Assembly: GCA_903862935.1 (NCBI GenBank)
Contig: CAIOZY010000013.1
Location: 124,001-188,000 of the forward strand
Reading direction: 5' to 3'
Length of the DNA: 64,000 bases
From: an uncultured Opitutaceae bacterium
GTDB taxonomy: Bacteria > Verrucomicrobiota > Verrucomicrobiia > Opitutales > Opitutaceae
The notes under the pieces are model-generated. The model had not been told where the DNA came from. It did no database searches and saw nothing but the letters and a program-made list of their open reading frames with translations. The position numbers and the translations under genes were made by a program. This document shows positions 10,445-23,500 of this stretch, piece by piece; position 1 is the stretch's first letter, and every line of letters starts with the position of its first letter.

Positions 10445-10999
10445 TTAGCGTGGCGCCGGGGCTTGCTCCAGCCCAAGCTGCTGCCGGAAGAAGGCCTTCA
10501 CAAAGTCCGGATAGGAGCACGGCTGGTGCAGGACCACGGTCCGGCCGTCGGCCGCGACAATCGTGAAGCGGCACACCCGAAAGCAGCTCTCGATCTCGAA
10601 GACCCAGCGCAGGTTGGCCCGGTCAGCGGGCACCGGATCGCTTCGCCAGACCCAGCGGCGATCCGTGAGCTTCGGGGCGGCATCTTCCACCCAGGTCACG
10701 GGCGCCTCGTCCGAAACGTCCTCGACCCGGATGCTGCGCGGCACCGCGCCTGTCTTGGATATGAGCTTGAAGATGTAGGTGTCGCGCTTGGTGACCGGAT
10801 CGACCTCGAATTGCGCGGCTTCGATCTTGAAGTCATTGTCCTCAGCGTTGACGAAACCGCCCTTGGCGAAGGTCAGCGGCACCATCTCGCCTCCGGAGAT
10901 CGGGAACTTGATTGTCGTCGGCCCCATAGTGCAGGCCGCCATGGGCAGGAGGAGACAGCAGAGGAAAAGGGGGAGGCGGTTCATCTTGGAAAGGGTCAC
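10445..10999 (-). CDS. Hypothetical lipoprotein-like protein (start may be 10984)
   Basis: Lipobox-like LLLPMAAC signal; no family recognised. Confidence 0.6.
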   Translation of the reverse strand: MTLSKMNRLPLFLCCLLLPMAACTMGPTTIKFPISGGEMVPLTFAKGGFVNAEDNDFKIEAAQFEVDPVTKRDTYIFKLISKTGAVPRSIRVEDVSDEAPVTWVEDAAPKLTDRRWVWRSDPVPADRANLRWVFEIESCFRVCRFTIVAADGRTVVLHQPCSYPDFVKAFFRQQLGLEQAPAPR

Positions 11000-11072
11000 C
11001 GACTAACTCGCTAGAATTGCCGGAAAACTACAAGGAAATCCCGGTGGGGCTTCGCGCCTAGCGGGAGCGCAC

Positions 11073-11147
<75 letters not shown>

Positions 11148-11249
11148 GTAGTGCCGAGCCTGGCCGGCCTTTGCAGTCCGATCCGGCATGGTCGGAATCG
11201 CGTAACTACGGTCGATTCAAGGGCCGCCGCAAGCAAAAAGGATCGGACC

Positions 11250-12965
11250 TCATCTGGCCCCTCTCTGGCCTCGTCCTGCCGCCTCGTTAGTGGCCGAAAG
11301 GGGGCCTTTGCGGCGGTAGATGTAGATTCCGTAATTATTCGGGTCGGTAACCTCGGGTATCCGGAACGCGTGATGAATCACGGCGGGGCGGTGCAGGTTC
11401 ATCCAGTAGTGGGGCAGGAGCGCGACCTGGTCGTAATAGACGCCCGCTTCGCGTTCCCGGGCCATCATCAGGCAGGCGTCATCGACATAGGTGCCGAATG
11501 CGACGACATAGTCCGGAGGCTTCACGCCGTAGAAGTGGATTGGATCGAGATTACGGAATGGCGCGGCCGGCGGGTTTCCAAGTTGCCAGGCGTAGATGAA
11601 CTGCGGCGCATGGTACATCAGCGGGTAGTTGTCCCAACCCGGCAGGACCCACACGGAAGCCCCGGCGGGCATATTTGCCGACATCCACTCAAGCGCGGCC
11701 CCGTAGGGGCCCGGCACAGGTCGGACCAGCTCCCCGGCGAGCAGCACGGGAGCGGCGTGGAACCCGTCCCTCGGCCCGGGGTGAAACCGGTCATCGAGGA
11801 GCGGCCCGAAGTTGAGCAGGTTGGTGCCAAAGGCCACCAGGCCGAGCGGAAGGGCCACCCAGCGGACCCGGTCTGCAAGGAGCCTGACGACCATCGCCCC
11901 CAGCGCAATCGACAGGGGAATCATCGGGGTCAGATAGCGGCAGTCTGCGAACGGCCACGTGAGCCGCATGACCTTGGGGGAAATCAGGGCGATCGTCGCA
12001 CAGTAGATCACGACAGCGAGCGGGCCCCTCCATAGGTAACTGCAGCGATGCCGCAGGGCGTACAGCAGCGGGGCTCCCAAAACCAGCCCCGTGCAGATGA
12101 ATTCATTGGCATTCAGGTCTCGGAGGTTCCACCAGAACAGCCTAGCGCGTTCCGCGAAGCTGTTTGCAAAGAGCGACCCGCCGACTCCCGTCCCGAAGGG
12201 ATTCCACACCGACAGAAGCGCCGCGCCCAGGACGGCCTGAGGCAGGACGATCGCTGCCCAGTCGCCCCACCCGAGGGGCCGCTCCTTCCTGCGCCAAGCG
12301 ATGTAGTCGACGACCAGCGTGGCGCAAACCCCTGCATACGTGATCAGGTGGGAGGCCATCAGGCAAAACAGCAGCAGTGACATTCCGACGAGCGATCTCC
12401 GGGACCCGTTCCAACGCAGGTATTTATATCCCAGCACCAGAGAGCAGAGCAGCGTGATTCCGTAGTAGCGCGCCTGCCGGAAGAGCAGGAACATGGCGGC
12501 ATTGCCGAGAATCGCCATTGCGAAGACAAGCCAGGTCGTCCCGTCAGCGTCTTCTCTCCACAGCGCCCAGGAGAAAAACGCGACGAAAGCAAACCCGCAG
12601 GCTGCGAACAGGAGCCTCGGGAACAGCCGGCTCCCCTCGTGCCCGGCCATCAAGGGGGCCATTAGGTAGGAGGGCAGGGGCGAATTGGCGCGGTCTTTCA
12701 GACCCTCGAGCTCAGAGCCCTGGTTGTAGGCGATGATATTCCGACCCACGACCGCCGAGGTGTCCCCGGTCTTCCAGACCTGTTCGGCCAACATCGCCTG
12801 GGCAGCTTCGTCGTCCCACAGGTAATATGCGCCTAGGTTCCAGAATACGTAAAACCCAGCCACGATCAGGAGGGCCGCCGCCGCACAGTGCCGCCACGAG
12901 CCTTGCTTTGCGTTCAAAGTCATCGTTGTTGCAGGAACTTCTGTCTGCGCGGCCCACATTGTCAA
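11250..12965 (-). CDS. Glycosyltransferase family 39-like integral membrane protein (start may be 12923)
   Basis: N-terminal YLWDDEAAQAMLAEQVWKTGD motif, many TM segments, C-terminal periplasmic domain. Confidence 0.7.
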   Translation of the reverse strand: MTMWAAQTEVPATTMTLNAKQGSWRHCAAAALLIVAGFYVFWNLGAYYLWDDEAAQAMLAEQVWKTGDTSAVVGRNIIAYNQGSELEGLKDRANSPLPSYLMAPLMAGHEGSRLFPRLLFAACGFAFVAFFSWALWREDADGTTWLVFAMAILGNAAMFLLFRQARYYGITLLCSLVLGYKYLRWNGSRRSLVGMSLLLFCLMASHLITYAGVCATLVVDYIAWRRKERPLGWGDWAAIVLPQAVLGAALLSVWNPFGTGVGGSLFANSFAERARLFWWNLRDLNANEFICTGLVLGAPLLYALRHRCSYLWRGPLAVVIYCATIALISPKVMRLTWPFADCRYLTPMIPLSIALGAMVVRLLADRVRWVALPLGLVAFGTNLLNFGPLLDDRFHPGPRDGFHAAPVLLAGELVRPVPGPYGAALEWMSANMPAGASVWVLPGWDNYPLMYHAPQFIYAWQLGNPPAAPFRNLDPIHFYGVKPPDYVVAFGTYVDDACLMMAREREAGVYYDQVALLPHYWMNLHRPAVIHHAFRIPEVTDPNNYGIYIYRRKGPLSATNEAAGRGQRGAR

Positions 12966-13037
12966 ACCGCCCCCCCTTCAGATCCCCGTGGCCCGGCACA
13001 AGCCCGGGGAGGCCCAGAGCCCAGCCCGGCAAAAGCA

Positions 13038-13065
13038 AAACCGGCACCCCTTGGGATGCCGGTTT
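13038..13065 (-). terminator. Rho-independent terminator downstream of FadL-like gene
   Basis: Minus strand AAACCGGCA-tcccaagggg-TGCCGGTTT followed by TGCTTTTGC; 9-bp perfect stem. Confidence 0.8.
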
Positions 13066-13093
13066 CAACTCGAAGGGGCTTCCGAGACGGTCC

Positions 13094-14404
13094 TTAGAAC
13101 TTCCAAGTCACCCCGAGGGCGACTTCGTCTCCCTCAATCGTGCTCGTCAGGTTGGTTCCGGGAACCGCGCCGGTCGTGTTGTACCAGCTGCTGGACTGCG
13201 AGTGGGCAAAGCCGTGGGTGTAGGAGAAGTCGAGCCTCGCCCCGGGCCCCATGGCGACGGAGAACCCACCGGAGAGGTGATGGGCGATATGGAGCGGGGA
13301 GCCCACGTTGTAGAAGGTCATCTCCGAAGGAATCGGATCCGAGCAGTAATTGTAGCCGGCCCGCACCATGATGCTGGGGGTCAATGCGTGCTGGATGCCC
13401 AGTTCGAAAGTGTAGGCGTCCTTCCAGCCCAGGCCCTTCATCGAGCCGTCGGCGTTGAAACCGCTGTGGGCGAAGCCATCCGTCGAGCCGTAGCCCATGT
13501 ATCCGAGGTCAGCCAGCAGATGCGTCGCGTCGGACAGGGTGTAGTTGATCCCGACCTGGCCGGTGAGCGGGCGGTTCATCTTGAAGATGATATTGCGCGA
13601 GGCGCCGTTCGGGTCGGTGATGCTCCACTGGTACTTGTTGAACCAGGTGGGAGAGGAGAGGGAAACTCCGACCGACAGGTCCTTGTCGACCTGGCAGCGC
13701 AGGCCAGCCTGGGCTCCGAAACCCCACTCCATGTCCACCTGCTGAACCGCGGCGTACACGGGGTGGAGGTTGGCGCCGAAACCGGGTGCCGCGAAGGCAG
13801 CCGGGGTGAACAGGTTGCGGCCTACGGACGGGGCAATCGAGATTCCCCACGACCAGCGGTCCGGGCCTGACTTGGCCAGCCCGATCGGAAACCGCACGAC
13901 ATAGAGGGTGGAACGGACGTCGCCGAAGCCGCCGAAAAGCCCGCCAAAGGGGTTACCTGCGGCGCCCGACTGCATGAAGAAAACGGGATTCGTCGTCGAA
14001 CTTGCTGCATGGAAGCTCAGGCCGGCCTCGCTGACCGCGCCGACGAACCAGGTCGTCCTCGTGTCCGCGCTCTGCCAGCTGGCCATCAGGGAGAGATAGG
14101 GGACCCCGGAGACCGTGGACTTCGAGGAGTCGGACATGTGGACCGCAGCCACCGAGCTGTCGATTTTGGCGCTAGGAATGATGTCGCCAAAGGCCACAGA
14201 GGCCGTGCCCCCGGGGAAGAGCACGGCGTTCGCCGGGTTCTTGTAGATACTTCCGATCAGGTCCTGATCGTTTCCAGCCGTGGCGGTGCCACCGAGGGAG
14301 GAGTTTACCGCGCCGAAGCCTTGTACGAAGTAACCGTCGGTTGCAAAGGACGGAACCAGAGCCAGACAGCAAAGGACAACGGAACAGGATATAATGCGAA
14401 TCAT
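13094..14404 (-). CDS. FadL/OmpP1-family outer membrane protein
   Basis: Start moved to 14404 (MIRIISCSVVLCCLALVPSFATDGYFVQGFGAVNSSLGGTATAGNDQDLIGSIYKNPANAV); C-terminal VALGVTWKF barrel signature. Confidence 0.85.
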   Translation of the reverse strand: MIRIISCSVVLCCLALVPSFATDGYFVQGFGAVNSSLGGTATAGNDQDLIGSIYKNPANAVLFPGGTASVAFGDIIPSAKIDSSVAAVHMSDSSKSTVSGVPYLSLMASWQSADTRTTWFVGAVSEAGLSFHAASSTTNPVFFMQSGAAGNPFGGLFGGFGDVRSTLYVVRFPIGLAKSGPDRWSWGISIAPSVGRNLFTPAAFAAPGFGANLHPVYAAVQQVDMEWGFGAQAGLRCQVDKDLSVGVSLSSPTWFNKYQWSITDPNGASRNIIFKMNRPLTGQVGINYTLSDATHLLADLGYMGYGSTDGFAHSGFNADGSMKGLGWKDAYTFELGIQHALTPSIMVRAGYNYCSDPIPSEMTFYNVGSPLHIAHHLSGGFSVAMGPGARLDFSYTHGFAHSQSSSWYNTTGAVPGTNLTSTIEGDEVALGVTWKF

Positions 14405-14518
14405 CGGAGTTAGGGGTATAGTCATGGTTGTTAGGACTGCCCGTGACTAATGGGTTGGGCTGCGACTGAAAACTCCAAAAGAAACCCAACGATGTCGAGA
14501 TGCACGAAATTAGAAACC

Positions 14519-17500
14519 CTAATACGTCGTCCCATCGTCCGCTCCACCGTACCCAATAACCTCAACCGTTATAAGCGACCCTGGCACTTCCACAGCCGCC
14601 TGGGCGCGGTCTTGGGGCGATAGAGCGTTCGCCGCGGCGCTCCCCGCCGCGCTCGTCGATGCGGCCGCCAACAGGCCTCCGAGGCTTGGTGCCACGGCCG
14701 TCACAGCCCCCGCACTTGCGCCGCTGACCTGGATATTGGAGGTGTTCAGGACGTGCACAGCGGATATGTTCAGGTTCCCCGACACCCGGATCCCTGCGTC
14801 GCCGGCGTCGATCGTCCCACCGGGGGCCACTAAATCCACATCCCCCGGCGGAACCCCGGCAACGGTGACCAGGACTCCGATCCCGCCTCCGGTGGCAAGC
14901 CCCGCGAGGTCGGTCTTCACGTCGGCACTCTGGGGATCGATCAGCACACGGGTGGGCGGAGCCGATTGGACTGTTTTGGAGGACGCCCCGGCTGCAATGC
15001 TGCCTGTCGACGACCAAATGATCTCGTTGCCGCCGCGAAGCGTGAATATCCGCGAGGTACCCACGTTCACATCCCCCCGAGCAAAGATCGAGATGTTGCC
15101 CCCGTCCTCGGTCAGCAAGCCCTGGTCGATCGGTTGGTTGCCCCGCAGGTCGATCCCAACCGTGAGGGAGCCCCCTGGGGCGAAGAGACTGATGTCACCC
15201 CCGCTCTCGGTCTTGACCTCGCGGGAGGTGAGGGAAAGATCGCCGCCCCAGGAGCTTCCCGGGAAAACCGCGGAGATCGCCGAGAATCCGGACGCATAGG
15301 TGCCAAAGCCCGCGCTTGCGGCATTGTTATGATCGCGTCCGGCGTCCCGAAGCACGAGGTAGAACAGGTCCAGGTCCAATCGGTCCCGTTCCGGCGCGGA
15401 CAGGGCGCGGAACTTGCTCCATACTTCGGCGCTGGTCGGATGTGCCAGGTCCATAAGGGCCCCCAGCTGCGGCAGGTAGCGGCCCGCCTCGGAACCCGCC
15501 GTTGCGGGGTCCAGGAATGCGCCTTCAAAGGCGGCGAAGTTGATCTTGCTCGACTGCAGGCTCGAGACAGCGCCGATACCGGCTCCCGCGATCACACTCG
15601 CGCCGGCGAACCCGAGAAAGGGGTTTCTGGCGTTGCCTATCGTGGTGATGCCGACGGCCGTCCCGTCCAGCGCGTTAGGGCCAACACCCAGGGTCAGGTT
15701 TCGGCCCGCGAGAACTTCAAGGGTTCCGGGGCCGCCGAGCTGGATGTCCCCGGCGTTCGCGTTGCCCGATCCCGGGCCCGGCTCGGTGCTGGCGGTCATC
15801 TCCAGCTCGTTGCCGGCAGCCTGTGCGGCTGTGCGCAGGGCAGAGTTCGGATCGTAGGCGATCACGTCCCTGCCTGCTGCGATGACAGTGAGGTCGCCCG
15901 GCTGGTTGTTCTGCAGGTAGAAGGCGACATCGGTGATATCCCCACCGCTCACCACGCGCGCGGCCTTTCCCGCGAAGAGCGTGAGACCCGAAACATTCCC
16001 CGACTTCGCGTACAGGCGCACCGGGTTGGGGTCCAGCGCATGGAGCGGCCCCGGAGCGTGCAAGGCCTGCTTGGTCTGGATCACCCCATAGGTTCCCTCG
16101 GTCGACCCGGACTCGTTGAAGAGGGGATCCACGCTGGCCATCAGGTCAGTTGGCGTCACCGAGGGGGTCAGCGCCGCGGCAGCCGATAGGGACAGGGGCG
16201 ATACCGCGCTCGGGATGCGTGACGGGTCCGCATCCGAAAGATTGATCGCACTGGAGGCCCAGACATTGACCGGCTTGCCGGCAAAGGTGATCTGCCCATT
16301 GACCTGGAGCCCGTTGATCGAGCCGGAAGCCGCCAAATCAACGGTGCCCGTGGGCGACGGCGACAGGACAAGACCGCCGATCAGGTCGATGTCGCCCGAG
16401 AAGGCCCTTGCCACGAGGGAAGCCGGCATCAGGGCAAAGTCGGTTGCAAAGGGGTCGGCCGAGGTCTCCGCCAGCCGCAGCCAGGGCTGGGAGTAGGAGC
16501 TGTATGTGCGGCTCTGGGCCGGATCATAGAGGAGCACGTTCTGGTACCACGCCGACAGGGTCCCGCTGTTCGTGTAGGAGTTGTCCTTAAGCGCGACCGA
16601 TCCTGTCAGGGACGAGACGGAGAGTTTGTCGGTGGTCGCGTACGTGGAGAAGTAGCTCTTGTCGTAGGCGTTGTTGTTCAGCCCCTGGGGAAGCAGGAAA
16701 GGGTTCGCCACCGGCCCGAGGAGCAGGCCGCCACCCGCGGAAACGTTGAAGCTCCCGTTCCCCAGGAACAGCGTTGTCGGCAGCCAGGTCGTCGAGTCCG
16801 CCGTGAGTCCCGTTGCCTGGAGGGCGATGATGTCATACTGCGTCAGAGCCGCCCGCGTGCTATTGGTGAGGATGCTGCCTGAGGCAGCCAGAGTTCCCTG
16901 CCCCCGCTCGACATAATAGACTCCGGCGTTTATGTTGCGCCCCGCCTGGACCACGAGGTCGCCGCCGCCCAGCTCGACCAGGCTCGATAGGCTCGGTACT
17001 CCCTGGGCCATCCGGGTGTTCGTGACCACTGCGGCGTCGACGTTGCTGACGTCGCGGCCCGCAGAGAGCACCACGTTGCCCCCTCCCAGAGCGCCGACCC
17101 CCTCGAAGAAGTTACTGAAGTCCACCCACCAGGAGGTCGACTCGATCTCGCCGCCGGCGTGCGTCGCGCCGAACTGCCCCGTAGCCGGATCAATGTACCC
17201 GCGACGGTAAAGCCAGTCAGTCGGCATCTCCTTTGAGGAGTCCGCCGAGATGGTTCCGTCGGAGGCGGCGAGTTGGTGAACAATGTCGCCCTGAGCCGAG
17301 ATGCTGAGGTTGCCTCCTTCGACCGTGTAATAGGCGCCGTAGTAGGGGACCTGGCTCGGACCCAGCTTGCTGTTGCGGATCGGCGTCGAGAGGTTGGGCA
17401 GCGAGAAGTCGCCGGCAGAGACGACGGTGGTTGGGTTTGAGATGGCGGTGCCGGCGGTGTAGATGGTGGCGAGCGGGTTCAGCAGCTGCACGTCGCGGCC

Positions 17501-20500
17501 CGCCGCGATGGTTATGTCGCCCGTGCCAGTGCGGATGACCTGATAGTAGCTTGGGATGATGGCGCTGCGGGTGGCCGAGGTCTGGAGCGGAAGGGGCGGG
17601 CTCCCCGAGCCAAGAAGCAACGAACCGCTCCCCGTTGAGAGCGTTGCGATCGGTCTGACCTGGCTGAAGTCAGCGGCCGCGAAGTCGGCGCCGGCCACCA
17701 GGCGGTAGGACCAGGAGAGGCTGCCCGCCGGAAGGACCGGGGCGTCCCAGAGTCCATACTGGGAGGTTCCCCCGAACCCGTCGCTGAGGGAACCTCGGCT
17801 GGCGGCGCCTGTGAGCGGGTTCGTCCCGTCGGCGAAAACGAGGTTGCCCGCGGCGCGGAGCGTCAGTTCGCCGGGTTCTCCCGAGCCCAGCGCAAGCGGA
17901 TTCGCCGACGGGCCGAAGCGGTAGGCCGACAGGTCCCATGGCGAACCGAGCGTCAGATCCCCTAGGGGATTGACGACTTGGGCCCCGGGCCGGATGTGGA
18001 GGATGTCTGCCAGGGGTCCCCCGGAAGGCAAGAGCCGCTGGGCGATCGCCGCCGCGTGGGATCCCAAGGCCGTGCCATCGGCTAGGATCGAAGCTTGGAC
18101 TGCGGGCGTGATGGTGCCGGCGGCGCCAGCCACGTTGTAGATCGACTCACCGAGGACCACGATTCCGGAGGCCCCCGTTATGGAGCCGTTGAGGGCCCGG
18201 ATCTGGATGTCCGATCCATCCGAGGAGGCGGGCGCCCTCAGAGTGAGGGTACCGGAAACCTGCCCCAGGGACCCGCTCCCGGTGGTATTGCCTGCAACCG
18301 AAAGATCGATTTTCGAGCCGCTGCGCACATCGATAAACCCGGCGCGACTCGCGGTTGCATTCACATCGGCCCCGGCCTCTAGGGAAATCGCCCCTCCCTT
18401 GCCGGCGTCGTCGAAATTCTGTGCTGCGACGGTGAGCACGGCGCCCGAAAGCAGGGTCACGCTGCCGGCAGCCGCCAGGCTGATCGATCCACCCTGGAGG
18501 CCTGTCCCGTCGATCGTGCCGGTGACGTTGATCGATCCAGAGTCTGCGGAAAGGACGAAATTCTTCGCTGTGGCGAGTCCGTCGACAGTGACGTCACCGA
18601 GGCGAATGCGAAACGCCCGTGATGTGCTGAATCCCCCGGCATTAAGCGAACTATCAAGGCTGCCGAGCATGCCCCCCGGCAGGGAACCCGCATCCAGGGA
18701 GAAACTCGCTCCGGCTGAGCCGGTCCCAAGCAGCGTTCCGCCCAGGCTGAAGCTCCCTCCTGTTGCGCTGACCGAAAGACTTCCGGCGCTGCCCGTGGAC
18801 GAGGGCGCGGCAACGGTCACAACCGCACCCGAGGCCACGGTCACCGACCCGGCGTCAGCGGCGAGGCTGATGGCCCCTCCGGGGGTCGAGGCGGCCGTGT
18901 CATAGAACGCGGTGGACACGCCGCCGACATCGAGCCTAGCTGAACCCGTGATCGTTAGGTCGCCAGCCGTGGAGTGAAGACTCAGTTGCCCGCTGGGCAG
19001 GATGATCGACGTCGACTCGGAGATGGTGGCTCCGGCGAAGGCCAGGGTGGCGCCCAAACCCGGAGTTACGGCGGCTGGGAGCACGCCCGCTCCCCCGAGC
19101 GAGAGCGCACCACCGGCCACAACGCTTTCGGTGGCACCGACCGCCGCAGTGATGAGGGGGGCCGATAGCGAGAGTCCCCCTTGGACGGAAAGGCTCCCGG
19201 CTCCCTGGGTCAGGATCGCGGCAGTCCCGGCGACGGATACCTGCGTGTACTGGTCAACGGCCAGAGCGCCCGCCCCCAGGGTGACCGTACCTGCGTTAAA
19301 CGTGAGCGTCCCGTTCGGGTTCGCAGACGGCCCCGGGGCGGAGCCCCCCGCGGTGTTGCTGAGGACCAGCGACTGGGCGTTGAAGGCCACGGTGCCTCCG
19401 TTAGCCGCGAAGCCCCGGATCTCCGCGGCGTTTAGGGTGAGGCTCCCAATGAGCGGCGCCCCGGAGGCAGAAAGGGCGCCGATCTGACCCGAGCCGTAGA
19501 TATCGATAGAGGAGTAGCTTCGCAGGGAGATGGCCTGTGCGGACTGGATGCGCTGAAGCTCGACCAACGACAGCAGCATGCCGCTCCCGGATGGAATCGA
19601 TGGGGCGCCGTTCAGCTGGAGCGCGATCTGCCTGCTGCCGACGAAAAGCGCCGATCCAGCGAGGCTCGCCGAGGGATCCAGCGACGTGCTGCCGGTCGAA
19701 TCCACGGTGATGTTTGCGCCGGCCAGGTTGGCTCCGGCGCCGATCGCCAGCGCCGGGGAGGTCGAGCCGTCCACCGAGGCGCGGGTCACGGGGGCCGACG
19801 CCGAGGCGCTGACCCGCAGGAGAAGCCCGTTGCCGCTGCCGACCGACGACGAGGACCCCAGCAGGAGAGACTCGGCCCCGGAAGCCAGGGAGCCCGCCTG
19901 CTCCACATCGGCGCCCGGGGAAAGCACGAGGCTGCGGCTGGCCACCAGGATGATGTCGGAGCCGCTCAGGGGCTGGCCGGCATTGTTAACCGTAAGGCTG
20001 CCGGTGTCAGTCTGCACCGAGATTCCGCCAGAACCCTGCTGCCGGATGCCGCCAACTAGGAGACTTTCGGCCCCAAAGGCGCTCAGATCCGCAGAATTGA
20101 GCTCAAGGACCCCTGCTGGCACGGCTGTCGTCGCCGTGCCGATCACGATATCGACGGGGCTGTCGATGTCGATGAGCCCGCCCAGGCCCGCGGCAGGTGC
20201 CTGTGCAGCCACGGAGCCGCGCACCTGCATGGCTAAGGTGGCGGTGACGACCAGCTGGCCCGAGTCGACCGGCAGGCGCGGCACGGACGAACCAGCGGCG
20301 GCCGCCCCTTGGGCCAGCGAGGCGTCGGCCGAAAAGCCCGCATACTGGGCCCTTCCGGCCAGCACCGAGGAGGACGCGACGGAAAACGCCGCATAGAGCC
20401 CCGGGGCCGACATGGACGAGCCCAGTCCATAGCGAACGTAGCCGCTGACCACCGTTGAACCATCCGGTTGGGCCGCAGCCGCAGCCGGCGGGATGCCCGA

Positions 20501-23500
20501 CTGCGGGGTGACCAGGAAGGCACCGTGAAGCAGGGCGTAGCGGGCGGGCAGCAGCGTGTAGATCCCCGCGGGGAGCCCCGGGCTTGCGTTCAGGTAGACC
20601 TGGCCGCCCACGGTGAGTTTCGCGTTCGCGTACCCGACATCGCTTCCCAGGTTTGTCGTAAGCGGCGCGGTGTTGTACGGGCCGTACGGTGCGTAGGCGG
20701 CGGCATAGCCGGGAATGACTGCGAAGCTGTTCAGCGAGGCGAGAACATCCTGGGTCCCGCCGGTGCCCGACACCCATTGGTAGGCGAAGAGATCCCCGCC
20801 GCCCCGCAGGTCGATGGTGGACCCCGCCTGGTCGGAAACGGTTACCGCGGACAACCTGATTGCCTTGCTCGGGGCCCCGCCCGCCGTGATGTCGGTCCCG
20901 GCCGGATCGATCCAGGCGGTTCCATTCAGCTCAAGTCCGTAGGGGATCACGGCTGCCTGTCCAGTCGAGGGATCAACCGCCGACACCGAGGTCAGGCTGC
21001 CCGCCGTCAGGTTCAGTTGCCGGGTGACAGGGGCGCTCGCGCTGGATCCGGCGATGGGGTCGGAAGGTGCCGCCCCGACTCCGTCCCACCCGAGGTTGAT
21101 TGTTCCGATTGGGGCCCGCAGGACTCCGCCCTGGTTGATCGTGGAACCAAGGATGTTCAGCGTGCCCCCCGCGGAGAGGGGGAGGGGACGGTCGCCCGCG
21201 CCGACAATCGTCACGGAGCCCTGCCGGGTCTGCCCGGTGCTGCCCGCCGAGTCGTAGGCGACGATATTAAAGACGACCTCCGTTGGCGGGTAGATCTGTC
21301 CGGCCCGCAACAAGATGGAGCCTGCAATATCCAGCGTGCCATCGCCTCGGATGTCACCCCCGTCGGCAGCGAGGATAGCGTTTCCTATGCTCTGCAGAGA
21401 CAGGTTGCCAACATCAATGAGCCGGGCGGTTGCGGAGAGGCTTCCGGAGCCGTAGGCCGGAGCAAAGAAGAAGGGCTGCCCCTGGACCTGAAATGCGCTC
21501 ACCTGCTGCTGAGCAGACTCAGGTGCCTGAAAGGGCATTCCCAGGGAGATGTAAGGGGCTGAGAGGGAGACGGAAGAGTCCGCGGTGATCACCCCTGAGG
21601 TGCCGAGCTTCAGGCTTTGCGGGGCCGACAGGACCACGGGCCCCTTGAATTGGACCGTTCCCGCCAGCGTGACCGAATCAAAGCCCCCCGCGGAGAACCT
21701 GTCTGCGGCGATGTAACCCTGCCCTTGCAGGGCCTGTCCCGCGGCGTTCGTCACCGGGTTGCCTATCGAAACCCCGCTCTGAGCGGAACCGCGGGCTGGA
21801 AGCGTCGCCCCGGACTGAGTCACCACGAGGGTCGAATCGAGTGGGGTGGCGGCACCGGCGCTCGACCCGGCCGGATAGAACCGGCCCGAGGAGACAGTGA
21901 GGCCGCCGCCCAGAGCCGACGCTCCGCCCGCCGCACCCAGTAAAGTCGCATCCTCAAACAGTTCCTGCGCCCCGGATAGGATGATCGACCCGCCAGAACT
22001 GTCCACCCGGGTCGGAACGAGCAGCAAGCCGTCAGGGGAAAGATTGGCGTAGCCGCTGTAGGATGGGGCGAGAAAGAGGGTGTCGCTCGCCCCGGACACA
22101 TTGATCACGGCTCCCGACTCGGCCACGATGTTTCCCGACACCGAGATCGTTCCGCCGGGCAGGACCGATCCGGTGCGGTACCCCCGGGGATCCGGGGTGA
22201 GCAGGGTCGCCCCTGCCGCGGATAGAAGGCTCGCCGGGCCCAGGTCTACCGTCGGCACCGCTTGGGAGGAATTTTGGAAAAGCACCGTCGAGTCCTTCCC
22301 GCCCGAGACCTTGACGGACCCGCCCGGTGCGATGACCGCTCCTAGCACCGCCACCGTGTCTCCCGACAGGGTCACGGATCCTCCGGGGTCGGTGCGCACG
22401 GTGGCTCCCTCGCTCACAACCAGGTCCCCCAGGACGACGATCGGGCTCGCGCTGTTGTAGGGATTGCGGGCGCCGGGAGCCGAAAGGGTCAGGTTTACGG
22501 CCGAACGAACCCCGGACGGGAGCAGGCCGGCCTGCAGGAGTGCGGTTCCGTCCGCTCCCGACGTGGGGACCTCGACCCAGTTGGCCTCGGTCGGCTCCAG
22601 GAGGGTGCCCGGGGCGACCACAAGGCCCGGGGTCACAACGCCCGACGAGGACTGGGCGCCAATGCCGCTGATTGCGTAGGTGCCGAACCCCCCTTGGGTG
22701 AAGAAACTGGGAGATAAGAGCAGCGTGGACGCATTGGAGGACGTCCCGCCGATCTGGACCGAGGGGGCGAGCAGGCTGAGGGCGCCACCCTTGCTGCCCG
22801 CATACCCGCGCAGCGTCCCGTAAAGCTGCAGCTGGCCGCCGAGGACCGACGACACCAGCGGGTCCTCTCCGGCTGAGATTGCGATCGCCCCGCCGGAGCC
22901 GTAGGTGAGTTTCGCCACCGCGCTGATCCCCAAGCCCCCGGAGACGTCGATCACCGCCCCGGATGCCAGGCTGGCGGAGTAGGCTCGCACCGTGACCGCT
23001 CCGCCATTTAGGGCCATGGGCAGGCTGCCGGAGCTTGAGGAGGTCGATCGGTCGTCGACGATCAGGCCTGCGACATCGAGAGAGGCCGCGCTCCCGAGGG
23101 TGAACTGACCCCGAGAGGGGTCGGGAGTGGGCGTGACGGGCACGGCTCCGCCAGTCAGCGCCCGATTTGCGTATGGCGAGACATCGAGGGCGGTAAAACC
23201 GAGGGTGCCGCCTGGGGCATCAATCGAGCCCTCGATGTCGATCGATGCGGCCGTGAGCGCGAGGGCACCCCCGGAGGGAAGGGTGAGCCCAGTTCCCGTC
23301 GCCACGGCGATCGAGCCGTCGCTGTTGTCGATCGTCAGGCGGCCGAAGTTACCGGAGCCGATCAGACTGGGGGAAAGAAACACCCGTTCCGTGCGGTCGC
23401 CTCCGAGTGCGGCCGGAGTGCCCGAGGCGTCAACAGAGAATGCGGCGGGCGCCGCCTGCGCCGCACCGAGGCTGAAACTCACGGCAGGCGGCGTCGGGGA